From assembly GCA_020055645.1 (NCBI GenBank), contig CM034547.1:57352909-57416908 (forward strand): 64,000 nt of DNA, written 5' to 3'. This document shows positions 1-14,269 of the stretch, one piece after another. The DNA comes from Tomocerus qinae (taxonomy: Eukaryota; Arthropoda; Collembola; Entomobryomorpha; Tomoceridae). How positions within the stretch are numbered: the stretch's first letter is position 1; the number at the start of each line of letters is the position of its first letter. A program made the position numbers and the translations under genes. Below the pieces are notes generated by a model, which saw nothing but the letters and a program-made list of their open reading frames with translations, searched no databases and was not told the DNA's origin.

Positions 1-3000
1 AATAATACTAATCTAAAGTTAGTTTGCCACTTTAGGAACTAAGTAATAAAAAGCTGATTGTAAAAGCTTTATAAAGTCTTTTTTGTTTATTTGGTGATGC
101 ACTCAAATAGAAATGTAACAGGGACTGTATATAAATCGACGAAAGGGGGACGTATTATACTAGGTACAGCAGAAATACCCATATTTTATAGAAACTTTGG
201 TATATACTTATGTCACAGTAAAAATAAAGTAGATCGTCTGTCCTACTTACTTGCATATCAAACTGTAGTGATTTTACAACGTGGCAAAAACAAGTAGGTA
301 TCTGTACATAGACCTACTTGAATAAATTGCGGTTTTATTTTCTCCGGGCAAAAGCGAGCAAATTTCTTTGCAATTTCATTAGCCTCAGATTTAATTTTAA
401 AGTAGTGCCACACAGCTTTATCAAGGAATCAATATTCAATTAGCTCACATCAAGCCATATTTTACATACCTACGACTTGGCTTGACATAAATACTGCAAT
501 GAAACGTTCGCAGTAATTTATTAGATGAAGGAGTATACATAGAAGGACATAAATAAGCTGTGAGCTTCATTTTACTAGTTCGTTAGTACTCGGACGATTA
601 TTTTCGCCATGCTTAGTGGGATAACGATAAAGTATTTAATTTTTGCTACATTAACTCCTACTTAAGTTTTTACTACAATCTATTGCACTGCAAGAAAGAG
701 AATGTATGCCAGGCAGGTGTTCGGCTATTATTATATATGGAGCTTGCGATACAAACAATGGATTACATTCTAATCCAGTTTCTGTATATTCGTACCTATT
801 TAAAATTGAAACTGAAGGCATTACCGTGAGAATTGGGAAAGCGTCTTCATGTATATATAGAGCAGAACATTCAGAGCCCGTCGTCGGTGGTTTCGACAGC
901 CAAGGCAAGTCTAGACGTTCTAACTAAATGCTGTGCTCATGATTTATAGAGATTTGCTTTAATAAATCTTATGAAATTATGAGCTTTTATTAGACAGAAT
1001 TACTACATGCAATGGAACATACCTTATATGCAAATATTTCAGTACAAGCTGATTTGTATTCAGACCATGAAGCAACATTACCCACCTACTTCAGTCAATA
1101 TCAGAAGACCACTACTACAACGGGCTGAGATAAGGCCACAAAAGGAACTCGGATCCTATAGGCAATAACCCGCTAATCATAAAAATGTGAAAAATGATGA
1201 AGAAGGAATGTTATTGATTAGACTATTAGGTTACTTATCTCCAGTCACCTCCCGTGTACAACTATTCACGTAATGTATCAAAATGTTCCGTTTCCTTTCT
1301 CAATCCATACATGACATGTACCTCGAGCTATTTAGTATGTGTAGGTGTGCTTATAAGTACCTTATGAATATTGTACTCTCTCTCCTTGTAAAAGTTACAA
1401 GGATATACTAATAACAGGTGCATGACATAAATAGTAATATGTATGCAGGTAATGCTATTACTTAATATATTAGGAGTGCCTAATAGAAATCTACGACTGC
1501 TGGGTCAGCTTATAAATCCCTATTGCCAGTGCATGTTGCAAGTAATTAGCACTCGAAAATAATCCATTTTAATTTCTCCATATCGAATAAATAAAGCAGC
1601 TGCATTTCTCCAGGTACTCAATGTGTGTACGTACATGCATTTATGCAATTATTCTGTTCTTTCCTTCAAATTCGACTAATCAGCTCAGTCAAGTCAGGAA
1701 CTCGCTCCGTTTGCTCAACCTTTCAAATATTATTCCGTTTTCTATTTCAGTCCCAACCACACCATTGGCAATAAACTCATAAATATTTACATAGTTCACG
1801 TCAAAACGTAGCGAGGCATATACAGCGTTGGTGTAAATCCAGTACCGTGATGGAAAAGAAACGAGCCTGATATATTTAGCTATAATATAATGTAAGTATG
1901 TATAATAGCGGAGATTAGAATCGCGGACTCACGCTACCTATACGAATAATTATAATCACGGCTTTGATTTCCCCAGCTCCGCAGGTGTAATGTGCTGATA
2001 AAATTTATAATGCTCGATATATTTAATATATCTTTATATCCTGTGCATAATAAAGAGTGTTCACTCATCTTACTCTTATCTGAACATATTTCTGTGGCTT
2101 TGTTTTATTGGCTTTCAGTACAAATGTTTTCGAAATTCCGGCGTGCTCTTTCCAGTCGATAATTTTTCAAAGTAGGCTTTGTCACCATATGACTTTGTAA
2201 CATGTTTGCTTGAATGAAATGAGATAAATGGAATAAATAACAAAGCTGACCTAACTTACTTTAATGCTTGTTAGTGCTGTGACAATTATTTGTGGTCACT
2301 ATTTTCTAGAACTGTCGGATTTCTCCAGTAAATCTCAATGAAAGAGGGGAATTTAGATACGTTAAATTATCAACGTGATAAATGCATCTTGGTCCTCTTC
2401 CTACTAATTTGACCCTTATTGGAACAAGGAAAATATATGGAAGACAATCTACAAGGTGATTGCATTGACTCTAATACCCAAAAGGCGAAAACAACTGAAT
2501 ATTTCATGTATTTATCCTTTAGGAGTTGCAAAAACACTAAGTTGTGTTTATTTGAAACGGGAAAAGATTCAATCAATGTCCAAACAAGATAAATTAGCAC
2601 TAAAAATAATGTGATTGTGCAATAGATTCGGTTGACTACATTTTGATCATGCAAACGCAATCGTTCCGAATCAAATCAAAGTGTCACTGTCAATTAACCT
2701 GTGTATGTATGTATATATGCCAGGAAATATATAGACATTAAAACGTACTTTAGATAGTCGAACACTAGTTTACTAAAGATAAATTGGAGAAAGCAAGTGA
2801 AAACCTCCTTTTGTAGATTGGATTTATTTGCCACGTACAAATGCATGGAGAAAACAGTTTGATTATTATATATACATGTACAGAAAAAAAGACTAATGTA
2901 CACTGACTGCATATACGTTAGTGTGAAACTTGTGCAAAACGCTAGTAATGACATTGACGAATCTGCTTTCCTTTCCCATATCCGACTTACGTGGCAAAAC

Positions 3001-6000
3001 CACCAAGAAAATTATGGAACAGTTTTCTGACACAGCTTCTTTACTAGCTATATACCAAATTACCTATTACAACTCCCACGGTTAAAAATTTGTGTCATAA
3101 TGCCCATCGTAATGTAGCCCACATTAGTAAGAATATATTGCATTTATACAAGTTACTTTAGGAATTCAATAGTGAAATAGAAGAAAAAGAAAATAGGAAA
3201 AGGTTGAAAAAAGATATTGACCGGTTAGAGAAAATGTACCATGTTGCATCTGTATTTGTCTACTCTTGTATGTATCATGGGAATCAAATTACAATCCAAA
3301 TAAAAGCTCATACCTACAGTAGATATAGAGAATCGGACGGAAATACAAATAGAAGTGAGTAGAAAAGACGGGTGTAGCATACATAATGACAGTGGGAACG
3401 TGAATACGTTTCTACGGTCGGTCGTCGGTCGGGTCGACCACACCAAACCCAGGCAGACTAAGAGAACATCAGAAATAGGAACTACCTAGTATTATTACGT
3501 AAGCACAATTGTACCCGGGGAGTCTTAGTTCGACCTATTAAATTACAATACCAAGCATAACACGAACAGTAGGATATAATTCTACTAAATACGGCTGAGG
3601 AGGACTTGGGTTAAAATACATGTCCTTCGATCTCTTAAGCATCGGAATGGAATTAGAGTCAGCTACCTAAAATATACCCGAGTCTCCGATAACTCCTATT
3701 TAATATCCTTCGCGATGCATTATTTCCACCTTATTCCGATAAAGAATTCTTGGGATTTCGAATTAATTTAATGTTTCAGCATGGATTGTACAGAATACAG
3801 AGAATAAATGTACGTTCTTTCTGGAGAAATCCATGGAAGGGAACAAACGGATGGCTTACGTACCTCTGTGTAAACAAATATATACAAATAGAGATACACG
3901 CCAGAATATTTACCCAGAATCTCAATCATCTCACTCTAAATCGGTTTCACTGGCACGCCAAGCCAACCAATAACACGAGCGTACTATTTATATAGAGGAT
4001 ATCTGTATTTTGTCCTACCAACTCACGGAAAATATTTTATTTTGCAACCAGGAAGCCTGGGTAGACAAGATATAGATTGCAGATCGTCGGGGCCTGATGT
4101 CTTTGTATGCATACAAATAAAGATTTACTATTGCTCCACTAGCTACTCTGCTCCAAGTTATCATTGTATTTGGAACGTGATCGTATTGTATTTTTCCTTT
4201 CAGTCAAAACTGAAAGTGTGTAAAGTGTAAACTTATGAATATGAAATGATTCTGTTGTGTAGCAATACACTGATAATGTCATTCTCCATAGATTACCCAG
4301 TGCGTAATCTCAATTCTGCGATTTACCAACAATGCCTACTCTAGTACACTCAGCTAATCTATTGCTTATTCATGTTTGCATTCGTGGAGTGTGTATTAAT
4401 ACATACGCAGCAGAGAATAGTCAGGTATTTTGTTTACCTTAGGTATTACTTGGTACTTGGTAGGTATTACGTTCACATTCCCCTTGGAATTTTAGATAAC
4501 CTCAAAATTTTAATATTGTCCTCTGGCATATTATTAGTTATGGCATTGACTACCAATACTTAGGCATCGTGTGTAATTAAAGTTTGGACACAATAGAGAA
4601 TCAGTCACAATTTTCTCTCCAGATACACGTACCATTGTACAGCAAAGGGTAACCCTTCCCTTCCTGTCTGGATGGCAATCCTGCAACGACAAGAGGTGAG
4701 ATAACTTTGGATCACGTCTTTGTGTCTGGAGACGTGAGAGGTGAGCTCGGAAATCAAGTGCAACGTTGAATGTCAGAAGAGACTTTAAGTGAACGCTGAG
4801 CACGTCTCCTATTTGTATTCCGAGGGCGTTTCCCTCTCCTCTAAAATCAAAACAGGAAGTTAAATAAAGTAACAAGTATCTCATCATGGAGAAAGAAAAC
4901 TTATTTTTTACACTCACGTAACGAAACGAGGTTAACTTAACACACCTACAGCGCCTATTATCACAGTCTACTCACCTACTAAAGGTCATTCCTAAAATCC
5001 CCGAAAATGATGTGATAATACATTTTAAGAAATTCATTTTGCTAATAAACCTTGATAATACGGTAATTACAATTTCAAACACAATTTATGGACTTTATTT
5101 ATTTATTTAAAAGACTAACTGACTCAAGTTTCCTATCCTCTTTTACAAATTAATTTCTCAACTGGAGAAAGTTTCGGTCTAACAAAGCTTTGTACTTTGT
5201 ACTCAATTCTCAACCAGCAGCCGTTCGCTCCATTTTTGCTAGGTATCTGCCATCTAACTTTTACTTCAACTTTCATCGGTGTAAACTTGTACTTTCTTTT
5301 CTTGTATTCTTCATCCTTGAAAATTCAAAAATGAAATATTATGAAAAACAAATACTAAATACTTCTCCATTGTAATCATTTCAATACACACGCATGAACA
5401 GGATCCCCATTAAAAACCTAATTGACATTAAGGGTAAAGTAGTATATAGTATAAATTACTTTGCACATCATGTAAACTGAGTTAATTGCTAATGGGAGGA
5501 TTGTATGATTTCAATATACTAAATTGTACAGGGGACTGCTGACCGTGAGTTACAGTTTTAAATGCAGCTTTCACGACGAGTTTTCACTTTTCACTTAAGC
5601 AGCAATTGAAAATTTTTTCTCTCTGAAACGTTGAAAAGAGTGCAAAGGTTGTTGGGTTGAAAATGGACATTAGGAAGACTAATGCATTAGAATAGAGAAG
5701 GTTTGTTACCATTTCCTTAAGATAAGGTATTAAATCTTGTATTCAAAATGGTATGTTGTTGAGGTGGAGGAGTATTTTAATTCCTGCTGTTGGAAGTGTG
5801 AGTAGTGATGTATTAAAATGGTGTGGAAAGAGAAGAGAATGGTTGGAGGTATAATACCTCTTTTGAATATAGCGTAACATACAAAAGTACTTAAGTAGAG
5901 GAGCGCAAATGGAGAATTCGCATAGAAAATGAAGGAAGAGGACGGGGAGAGAGGGAAGCCAAGCTGAAGTATCATCATTGTCACCTTGAAAGGAGAACAG

Positions 6001-9000
6001 TTTCATCATCATCACCGTTTCCTTTCTCTCAGTGAGTCGTCTCTTAGACTCCTTTTCACTATCTCTTCCATTCTTGGGTGAAAGCGACTGACTTGTCTGC
6101 AGTCGTCTACTTCTCCAAACGAACGTACTTTCCTCGTTGTCCTATTCAAAGTCATCATCATCATCGCCATCATCATCATATCACGCCATGGCTCGCTAAG
6201 CGAAAGGTCTTCCAGCACTTGCATCTAGTCCCTCCTCTATATCTCTAATAGTGTTGACTTTACAGTAGCTACTATCGAACCACCACTGGCTCAGGCATTA
6301 CAAAAAGGAAAACTAACAATAAGAATCCAAATAAGGATGGGAAAATGAAACAAGACGAGAGCCACGACCAGGATATGAGAAAATAGCGGAAAACTCTCTG
6401 AAACTCCTCGGCTAAAAACAGGAAACTATGAGCATGAACTATTCTAGTCAACTAACTTGTTCGTGTATAATTCAGATATACTACGCTCTAATACTCTAAT
6501 ATATTTACTTAACATTACAGCAGAGACTAACCATCACCAAAAACTTATGAACCAACTTTCTTCAAATGCTTTTCCTACCCTTCACCGCGCTTATTGTCTT
6601 CTCATTGTCATTACCTGTCATTAAATTTTTAAAGAAATATTACAACATACATCCGCAATAACTTTATTACAGTTACACCCTCACTACAGTTACAATTGCA
6701 ATCATTAATGACATTTTTACTTTTGTTAAATGGTAAATTCTCTGAATCTTATTTTGAACCCCACCTTGGCATACATAGCAAAGAGACAATGACACCTGCA
6801 TTATGAGTTGAATTTTAATTCACTAGCATTACTCATTTTCTAAATGCTGTTAATCTTATTTTAACATATTTACTAGTAATGGGAAATGCTTTGATTTAAG
6901 CATTTTATTGAACTCATAAAGTCAGTGATTGAGTCCTGCGATTACTTTGTACTGCTGCGCGTAATCCAGTAATACAGAATATAAAAAAACTGTTAATGGA
7001 CAAATGGTTGTGAATAACACAATTAGTTTGTAAAAGACACTGGTGAGGTGGAGTATCAAGTTGCACTTTGTTCTTCTGAAACTATTTGAATCTATTTCTG
7101 ACATATTGAAATTAGTGTACATATTGATTTTCTATGATGATTAAATAAGAGAATAAAGATGATAACACATTTAGAGAGTAAAGATTTGAAGGACATAATA
7201 TTTTTGGTAAAAGAATTAGAAAGTTGATAAAAGTTGTGGATAAAAGTAAAATAGATATTTTACATGTTGGGGGTAAGTGATAAATAGGTCGTGGTGGTAA
7301 AAGATGTGAGTTGTAAATGTGTGGAAGCACTTTAGTACAGTTAGTAGGTGCATCGCATGGTCTTTATGTTAGTTTGAATTACTACATTGTGTAAGAAGGG
7401 CGAAAAAAGTGGGTATGACGGGAATAAGTATGAAGTATGAAAGGAGTAAAACGAACTTTGCCCTCCTTAGCTGGAAGTTTGAAAGGATGTAAAAATATAT
7501 ATGAAGTATAGTTAGCCAATGAAGGGAAAGGCGTCTGTTCTGTCGGTTTGGATTGCTGTAGATTTTGTAAGGAAGAGTGGGGAGTCGGGAGTAAGTGGAG
7601 AAAGTATGTCGTCGTCCCTACATAGATAAGCATCCGTCCATTGTAAGTATTTGTATGAACTGGAAAGTACTTAGAAGCAGAATAGGGCTACATAGGAGTA
7701 AGTAATACATTATTATTATACATTATGAACTACATAAACTAGTCGTGATTGTGAGTCTGAGGACACACCTACAGAGTGAGGTGAACTCAACTAAATAGAC
7801 GAGAGTGAAAGGAGTGCTAGTTAGAAATGTATTGTTAGAGTCCAAGTGTATCGCACTGCTACTTATCGTATATACTATATACTAGGATGGTACGTAGTGC
7901 TATAGGTTGACTTTGATATGATAGTAGTAGTGAGTGTGGTGGCATGGCATGGCGTGTCATCATTGCCAACTCTGTAAAAACTCACCTCTCGAAATATAAA
8001 ATAGTTTCACGAGGGGCTTATAATCCTCTTTTCCTTCCACTATTACATTAGACCGAGTCTTATAAATCTGGGATGGTAGTAGAGAGGAGTAGTAGGGTAG
8101 AGTGGAGAGATAGATAGAGGATCTTCTTCACTTTAGCTTTCTTTTTTCAATTCAGTTCAGGGTCTTCCCCAATACGTCATCTTTCTCCACACTAGCAGGA
8201 TGCATCCTGACTCTATTTCATGACACTGTGCACGAAAATAAAATTTTCTCTGTCCCATTATGAGAAGTTGAGTTGAGAAGAGTAAGTTGAGTTGAGTCGT
8301 GAAGTGGGATTGGATTTAACTTTCAATATAAATTAATAACTTTGAGCTACTATGATATACTGGGAGAAAGTGGAGGATTTATTACTATTAGAGGATACTT
8401 TCAAACTTTCGGCATTTCAACCATATCTTGGCTTCTTAACGTTTTATTTCCTTCACTTTTGGATTGGCATACCATGTCATACCGTAACATAACATACCAA
8501 CCTAAGCCAATCCACATCCACTATCTTACAAGATACACATTTCTTTACCTTCTCTGGATGTAATGATACAGATGCACTTTGCTACGATCGTATAGTCTCA
8601 GACAGTTATACACATCCTTTTCTTTGCTTAAGTATGTACTCTGTCTGTGTATTAAGTACACAGGAGCTATAAAGGAGAAAGCAGCATGGCCATCATAGTT
8701 TCTCTGCCCTGACACAGTTTAACAGATTGTTCAAACTTTTATTTAAAACTTTGACAGGGAGTAGTGATGGAGCTTTAGAATAGAATTACGTCCTTTCCCA
8801 CTATGATGCAACTTTAATTCTTTTCTAATCTCCAAGTATAAAGATGAGAGTGGGGCCCACACTACATTGTCAAGATTAGATTTAACGTAATACATCAGCT
8901 TTTACCTACCTGCTTTCACTTTCCACTTTCCCTCGTCACGTTATCTTCTTCAGATTAGTAATCACTGCTGCCGAAAGAAATAATCGACACAAGTAGTCAA

Positions 9001-10524
9001 AAGCTCCTAATGGGTAACTATAAAAATGCACATTATATTTATACAGAGTTAGGTGTAGGGTATACTATTTTATATACATTACCCCGTGATTCATGATCCT
9101 TCATAAAGTTGAAAAGCATGAGCAAAGTGTACTTTCTTCGAGATAGCTCAGAATAGACACTAAAAATAATTATACAGCGGATATACAATAGTGACTCTAG
9201 CAAACCCAACTCGTAACTATTCCACTATGATATTAAATCAACACAAAGTTTTCCTACGGACGATTATACTACAGTCAGCTTACGACGCTCCAGCGTTAAA
9301 TTTCGCTCGTTATTTTCATCTTACTCAGCAAGAAATGAAATCTCGATTCTAATAATTATAATAGAGAAGACAATTTTCAGATGAACTTCAGCACAGTAAA
9401 CATTATACGATTGCACTCTTACGCTTATTGCAATCGTTACCATTATCATTTCGAGAAGGGATGACTAGGGATGAATTAAAACAATACAAAGAAACTAAAC
9501 GTCCATAGAGATAACAATATATGTAGGCAGGAAGGGCATTGTGATGCAATGGACAGACAAAACTCTTTCACATCCATTCTACAACACTATATAGACTCAC
9601 TCGGCAGAGATATAATATTATTTGTTTAGCAAAAGTAAATGGGACTAAGCGATTCATTCATTCATACATTCCTTCATTTAGTATGCCATTTGAGTCAAGT
9701 TGCGTTCAGTTAACTCAAGTTGAATTCAGCAGTTGAGTGCTGGTCCTCGCTGCTCGTATCTATCAAGACCCTACTCTACATTAGTCAACTAAGTCGGGGA
9801 ACTTACGTAAAAGGGTGATGGGAACGGCACAGCATTTTTCCGCACTCCAACTCCTCATTTGAATGGAGAAAGACGAATTTTAATTGGGAACCGAGACAAA
9901 GTTTTAAGTCTTTCTTTTCCTTTCTTTCCCATACTCCCTCAGTCCTATGCAATTCGCTACTCGACATATAATATTGCATGTAGTACTATATAGTAAATAC
10001 GTCCCCTCACACTAAGCTTCATTCACTCTAAATCCATATGTACAAAGGCATGGGGCATGAGTATACTCTCACTCACTTAAACCACAAATCTAGGTTATAA
10101 TGCTAGTGAATTTGTACAATGGAATTATATATATTATAAATGCAATGCACAGATCTAAATAAGCATAGAAAACTGTTGGCCGACAACAACATTGATGAAT
10201 ATGCCAACTAACATTTCTACCTACCTATAAATTTTGACAGAAAGATATTCGAGGCAGGCTAACTGTCTTCAGGATTTCCATTCCATAAGTCTCCACTCTC
10301 CGTATGGTTCATAAAACTGCTCATAAAGAATATCTCAAAATCCTGAAACTTTTTGTTAACAGTATAGATTTTGTACACTGTAAATATCTGTATGATTCTA
10401 CATGTAAGATAATGGAATACTTTCGATTTCTATATTGGATCAATCTGTGTGACCAGGACCAGACCATCGTTGACTTAGGACTCAGTAATTTTACTTTGAC
10501 CTTTCATACTACGTAGATAACACC
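1..10524. other. gene-poor AT-rich DNA
   Basis: No gene is supported here. All open frames are short, most lack good splice contexts, and none resembles a family I know. There are simple-sequence patches: CAT/ATG triplet runs around 6,002-6,016 and 6,149-6,181, and ATTC-type runs around 9,655-9,680. A somewhat GC-richer patch at about 4,560-4,880 holds a 127-codon minus-strand frame that I could not identify. The stretch could be intergenic, or a long intron of a gene lying outside the window. Confidence 0.6.
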
Positions 10525-10699
10525 CATTCATCCTCATTCGTTTCCATTTTTACTCATTTGCTCATTCGTCCGCATTCGTCCTTATTCGTCGCCATTCGTC
10601 ATCATTCGTCCTCATTCGTTTCCATTTGTCCCCATTTGCTCATTCGTTCTCATTCGTCTCCATTCGACCTCATTCGTCCCCATGCGTCCTCATTCAACT
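10525..10699. repeat. 10-bp tandem minisatellite
   Basis: About 18 head-to-tail units of a 10-bp motif close to CATTCGTCCT, with substitutions. Two 8-bp short units (CATTTGCT) occur about 90 bp apart, each after a similar run of units. That suggests a higher-order duplication of a 4-6 unit block. The array is non-coding as far as can be seen. Confidence 0.9.
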
Positions 10700-12536
10700 G
10701 GCGCATGTAGTTTCAGATAAAAAGTTGCGAAATAGCAAACAAAATCATTTTTCCTTTCCCAGCGCTCATTAACAAGTACTTACAAACGTTTATTGCTTAA
10801 TATTATTTTGATACAGAGGGCACCAAGGGTTCCTTTTGTCTGTCAAGCGAGAGATTAAGGTCCAACTATATTCGACATATCTAACTTAACAGACAGAGAC
10901 AGAACCATTAAAACAAACAGGAAAATATGTATTAGAAAAAAGAAGAAATGTTTTTGAAGACTTACAAACTTAAACTCCAAGCAAGTGTAAATTAAACTAT
11001 TGTAATATCTACTAATTACGCAATAAATGTGTAGAAAACTGAAATAAATGCGGAAAAATTGCAAATTAATACACAGTAGGTATTCAAGGAGTCATTTTCG
11101 TAATCCATCAATAGTTCGCTCTGCTACTCGCATGCAATAAAATTATTAAATTATTTCATACGGATAGTCATATTCTTTGAACTGTGGAATTCTTAATTCT
11201 GGCCAGCGTGGGTGACTGTGCATATTGTTATATACCTACGTGTATTATGTTCAGAGTCTTGTTATAGTTAGTGTAACGAGTATACGAACTATGAACTTAA
11301 TGCATAAAAAAGACTTGTAGCCTCCGAATATAATATGCGTGCGCTATAAGTCAATATGATGTGCAGATATATGCTTAAGCGAAAGATGAAGAAGAAAGAG
11401 TAGAGCAGGAAAAGAACCCACGAAATATTCGGAATAACAAAAGGAGGACGTTTCATACTTCATAAACTTTGAATGACCTCCTCTCTTGAAGCCCCTGAAG
11501 CTTTTCGTACGAAAAACTAATAAGTGACAAAATTCTCGCTCGGAAATTTCTGACAGATATTAATGTAAATTTATTTTGCTACGGCTCAATGGAGCACGAC
11601 ACGATTTAAGAGCTTCTATGCAATGTATGTTGCTGTTGCCTTGCTCCTCCATAAATATACTACACAGTTGACTGATGTACACTATAAGAATAGCACCGTA
11701 CGACTTTCACGGGGCTTCTGCTTACACAACTCCCGGAAAGCAAAAACCAAAGTCGAAAATACGAAAGTTCTTTGTAGTGTATAGTTAGTTACCTACCACA
11801 TTAGAATATGAAATGCGACAAAACCCAGAGCACAGCTACTATTCTGCTATACTGTGCATTATGAAATTCTGAAATGTACTACCCATAGGGTTATAATTAG
11901 AACCTTCTCTATGCTAACCACCGAATAAATCCCATATATGTTTGTAAGGCTATTGGAACATATTTTCATAATCATTCAATTAGAAACCCATGCTTAGTAT
12001 TACTATATTAGAGAACCTGACGTTGCGGCTTACATCTGCGTAATAGCAGCTCTGTTTAAAGCCAAAAGCATAAACTCCAACACAAAATTGATTATTGTGA
12101 GAGTTATTTTTAAAAGAAAATTGTGGGTATCCGATTTTCTTGGAAAGAATGATTATTGCTAGTGTGGTTAGTAGGAAATTGATAAAATAAAGTCGTGAAA
12201 TAACTTCTAAACAACATGCAACGCTTTTCATCATATCAGAATTAAATCTGAAAATCCTTCGAACTGAAATCTTTATCGTCATTTATTAAAGACAGATAAT
12301 TGTCATTCCAACTATACTATCATTATAGTTTGAATTATGCGATTGTGATATGGCAAACCAGAAGATTCAATTTTCCCAAAGTTCCCGAAAAACTATTTAT
12401 TAACGATAATAATATATTACATTATTGAAAATAACTTACATTTCTGCAAAACATGGAATGTATTTATTTGTGTACTTGTGTGTAAGGCATGGCTATAGGT
12501 ACATCATATTATATAGGTTTTGTAAGCACAGTCACT
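10700..12536. other. no gene seen
   Basis: AT-rich sequence between the minisatellite and the 297-bp MITE. The longest frame (100 codons, minus strand, about 11,980-12,282) has no recognisable similarity and no convincing exon borders. Nothing else is supported. Confidence 0.5.
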
Positions 12537-12544
12537 GATAATAT

Positions 12545-12841
12545 CATATATATAGAAACTATAATACTATAAGGATATTTCTATATGACGCATTGTCTAT
12601 ACCTTCAATGTTAAAAAATTTTCATTCTTGTGATTGGAGGGAGTCATTGAGCGAGGTCTCCTCCGCAATCTTTTAAAATGAAGTGCAATTTATTTACATA
12701 CAGTGACTAAAACCGGTGACTAAAACCCCATCTTCATATGGAAGCATTTAATTTTTTTGCGGTTTGGGACTAGCCATGTCATATGATTTTTATTGTAGTT
12801 TTCTCAATGTTTAATATAGTATTATAGTTTCTATATATATG
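12545..12841. mobile_element. 297-bp MITE with 27-bp perfect inverted repeats
   Basis: The first 27 bases (beginning CATATATATAGAAAC) are exactly the reverse complement of the last 27 (12,815-12,841). The element is flanked on both sides by the same 8-mer, GATAATAT (12,537-12,544 and 12,842-12,849), which fits a target-site duplication. There is no coding capacity. An 8-bp duplication is typical of hAT-superfamily elements, but the terminus is not a classic hAT CAG(T/G)G end, so assignment to a superfamily is inference. Confidence 0.85.
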
Positions 12842-12849
12842 GATAATAT

Positions 12850-13445
12850 AAGAAAACAAAAAATAACTACCGAAACCCAAATACTGGGAAATTACACACC
12901 TGTACTAAGTTTGTTAGCACTAACCCGCATTGACCAAGGTTTCATGATAATACATTACTCGTTACAGTTATTAGCTACCTATACAGATTTAAGTACAAAA
13001 TTTAATTATCTTACCTCCAAATAATCTATTTACAATCTAATTATAATCATTTCAATTTCAATTACTCACTAAATATATACCTGCAGAAAACTATTGAAAA
13101 GATTGGAATTGAAAATGAACCGCACCATAATTTAAGTAATATACTATTGTGCAATAAGTAACCGTAAATACCGGGCACGAATGGAAGACATCTTTAGTTG
13201 AAGCTGTGGTTTTGGTTTTTTCGACGAAGCCTCCAACTGATTCGATATTGAATGACCTTCATAAAAAATACTTAATTAGCAAGCTAGTAAACATATCAAA
13301 ACTTTTGATTTATATCAAAGAGTACTCAAGCGTTAAATGTGACCCATTCATCAGTAAATATAGTAACTACTTAGTTTTCTCCGTCATTTTACACATATTT
13401 TTGTTACTTTCATTTATACCACGTACATTACATTTGACATGCATG
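12850..13445. other. no gene seen
   Basis: AT-rich spacer between two small inverted-repeat elements. The 88-codon plus-strand frame at 13,206-13,472 runs into the next foldback element and resembles no family I know. Confidence 0.45.
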
Positions 13446-13629
13446 TTTGGATGGGACCAAAGGGTGTGCTAAGTTGAAGGCCCACACTCCTCTATAACTC
13501 CTGAGATTACAATTGTTGCAACCCACTGAAGATGTTATAATATATAAGTTTCTATTTTCCAGTGTTGCAACCGCAGGAGTTAAAGAGGAGTGTGGGAATT
13601 TTGGTCCAGACAATTTTGGTCCAATCCAA
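13446..13629. repeat. 184-bp foldback (MITE-like) element
   Basis: The two halves pair imperfectly. 13,481-13,503 matches the reverse complement of 13,574-13,596 with one mismatch in 23. The outer ends also pair (TTTGGATGGGACCAAA against TTGGATTGGACCAAAA). GTTGCAAC, itself a palindrome, occurs at mirrored places in both arms (13,515 and 13,564). No target duplication could be assigned, so the outer borders are approximate. It has no coding capacity. Confidence 0.65.
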
Positions 13630-14269
13630 CCCTAACCCTCATGCATTCTTATTTACAATCCTACCAGCGCAGCGTTTCATCTTCATGTCACATACACACT
13701 TAAATATAAACGTGAAAACTTAACCATTTGGATCATAATACCCGTCTAAAGATAATGAAAAGGAATACAATTGGGCATATCCAAAGAATGGAGACATGCA
13801 GCATCTGAATGATAACTTAATGGCTAGTTCTCCAACATACATAAGAATTCCAAAGCTAAGCTAGTACTATGTGCCCAATGTCCAATGTATACTGTACACA
13901 TTATAAGAAGAAATTAAAAAAAATAGAACATATATTTGATATGTGGAGTAGAGTATTAAGGAGGGGTGGTAACTTTCAGAGCAAGAAGGATAAATACTGT
14001 GACACTTTGCGAGGTGTGCATAAATTGCGATACAATATTATTAGCTCAATATCGTAAACAAACGCAATGAGGGTATTGCTTATTATTAGTTTACTTTTCA
14101 AACAAGCCAAAAACTGTCCTCACTTCAATTTTGTTTGGTGATAATCTGACCTGAATCATAAATATCTGGGTAAGTACATTACTACCGTACTAACGACTTG
14201 TATCAGATAACGTTTTTTATATCTTAAAAATATTGCGATACTGTACCTAATATACCATTTAATTTGCAG

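Noticed and set aside
651-927. Overlapping open frames on both strands (85 and 73 codons)
   Set aside because: No recognisable family, no clear splice borders and no ATG-led coding signal; two frames on opposite strands suggest chance.
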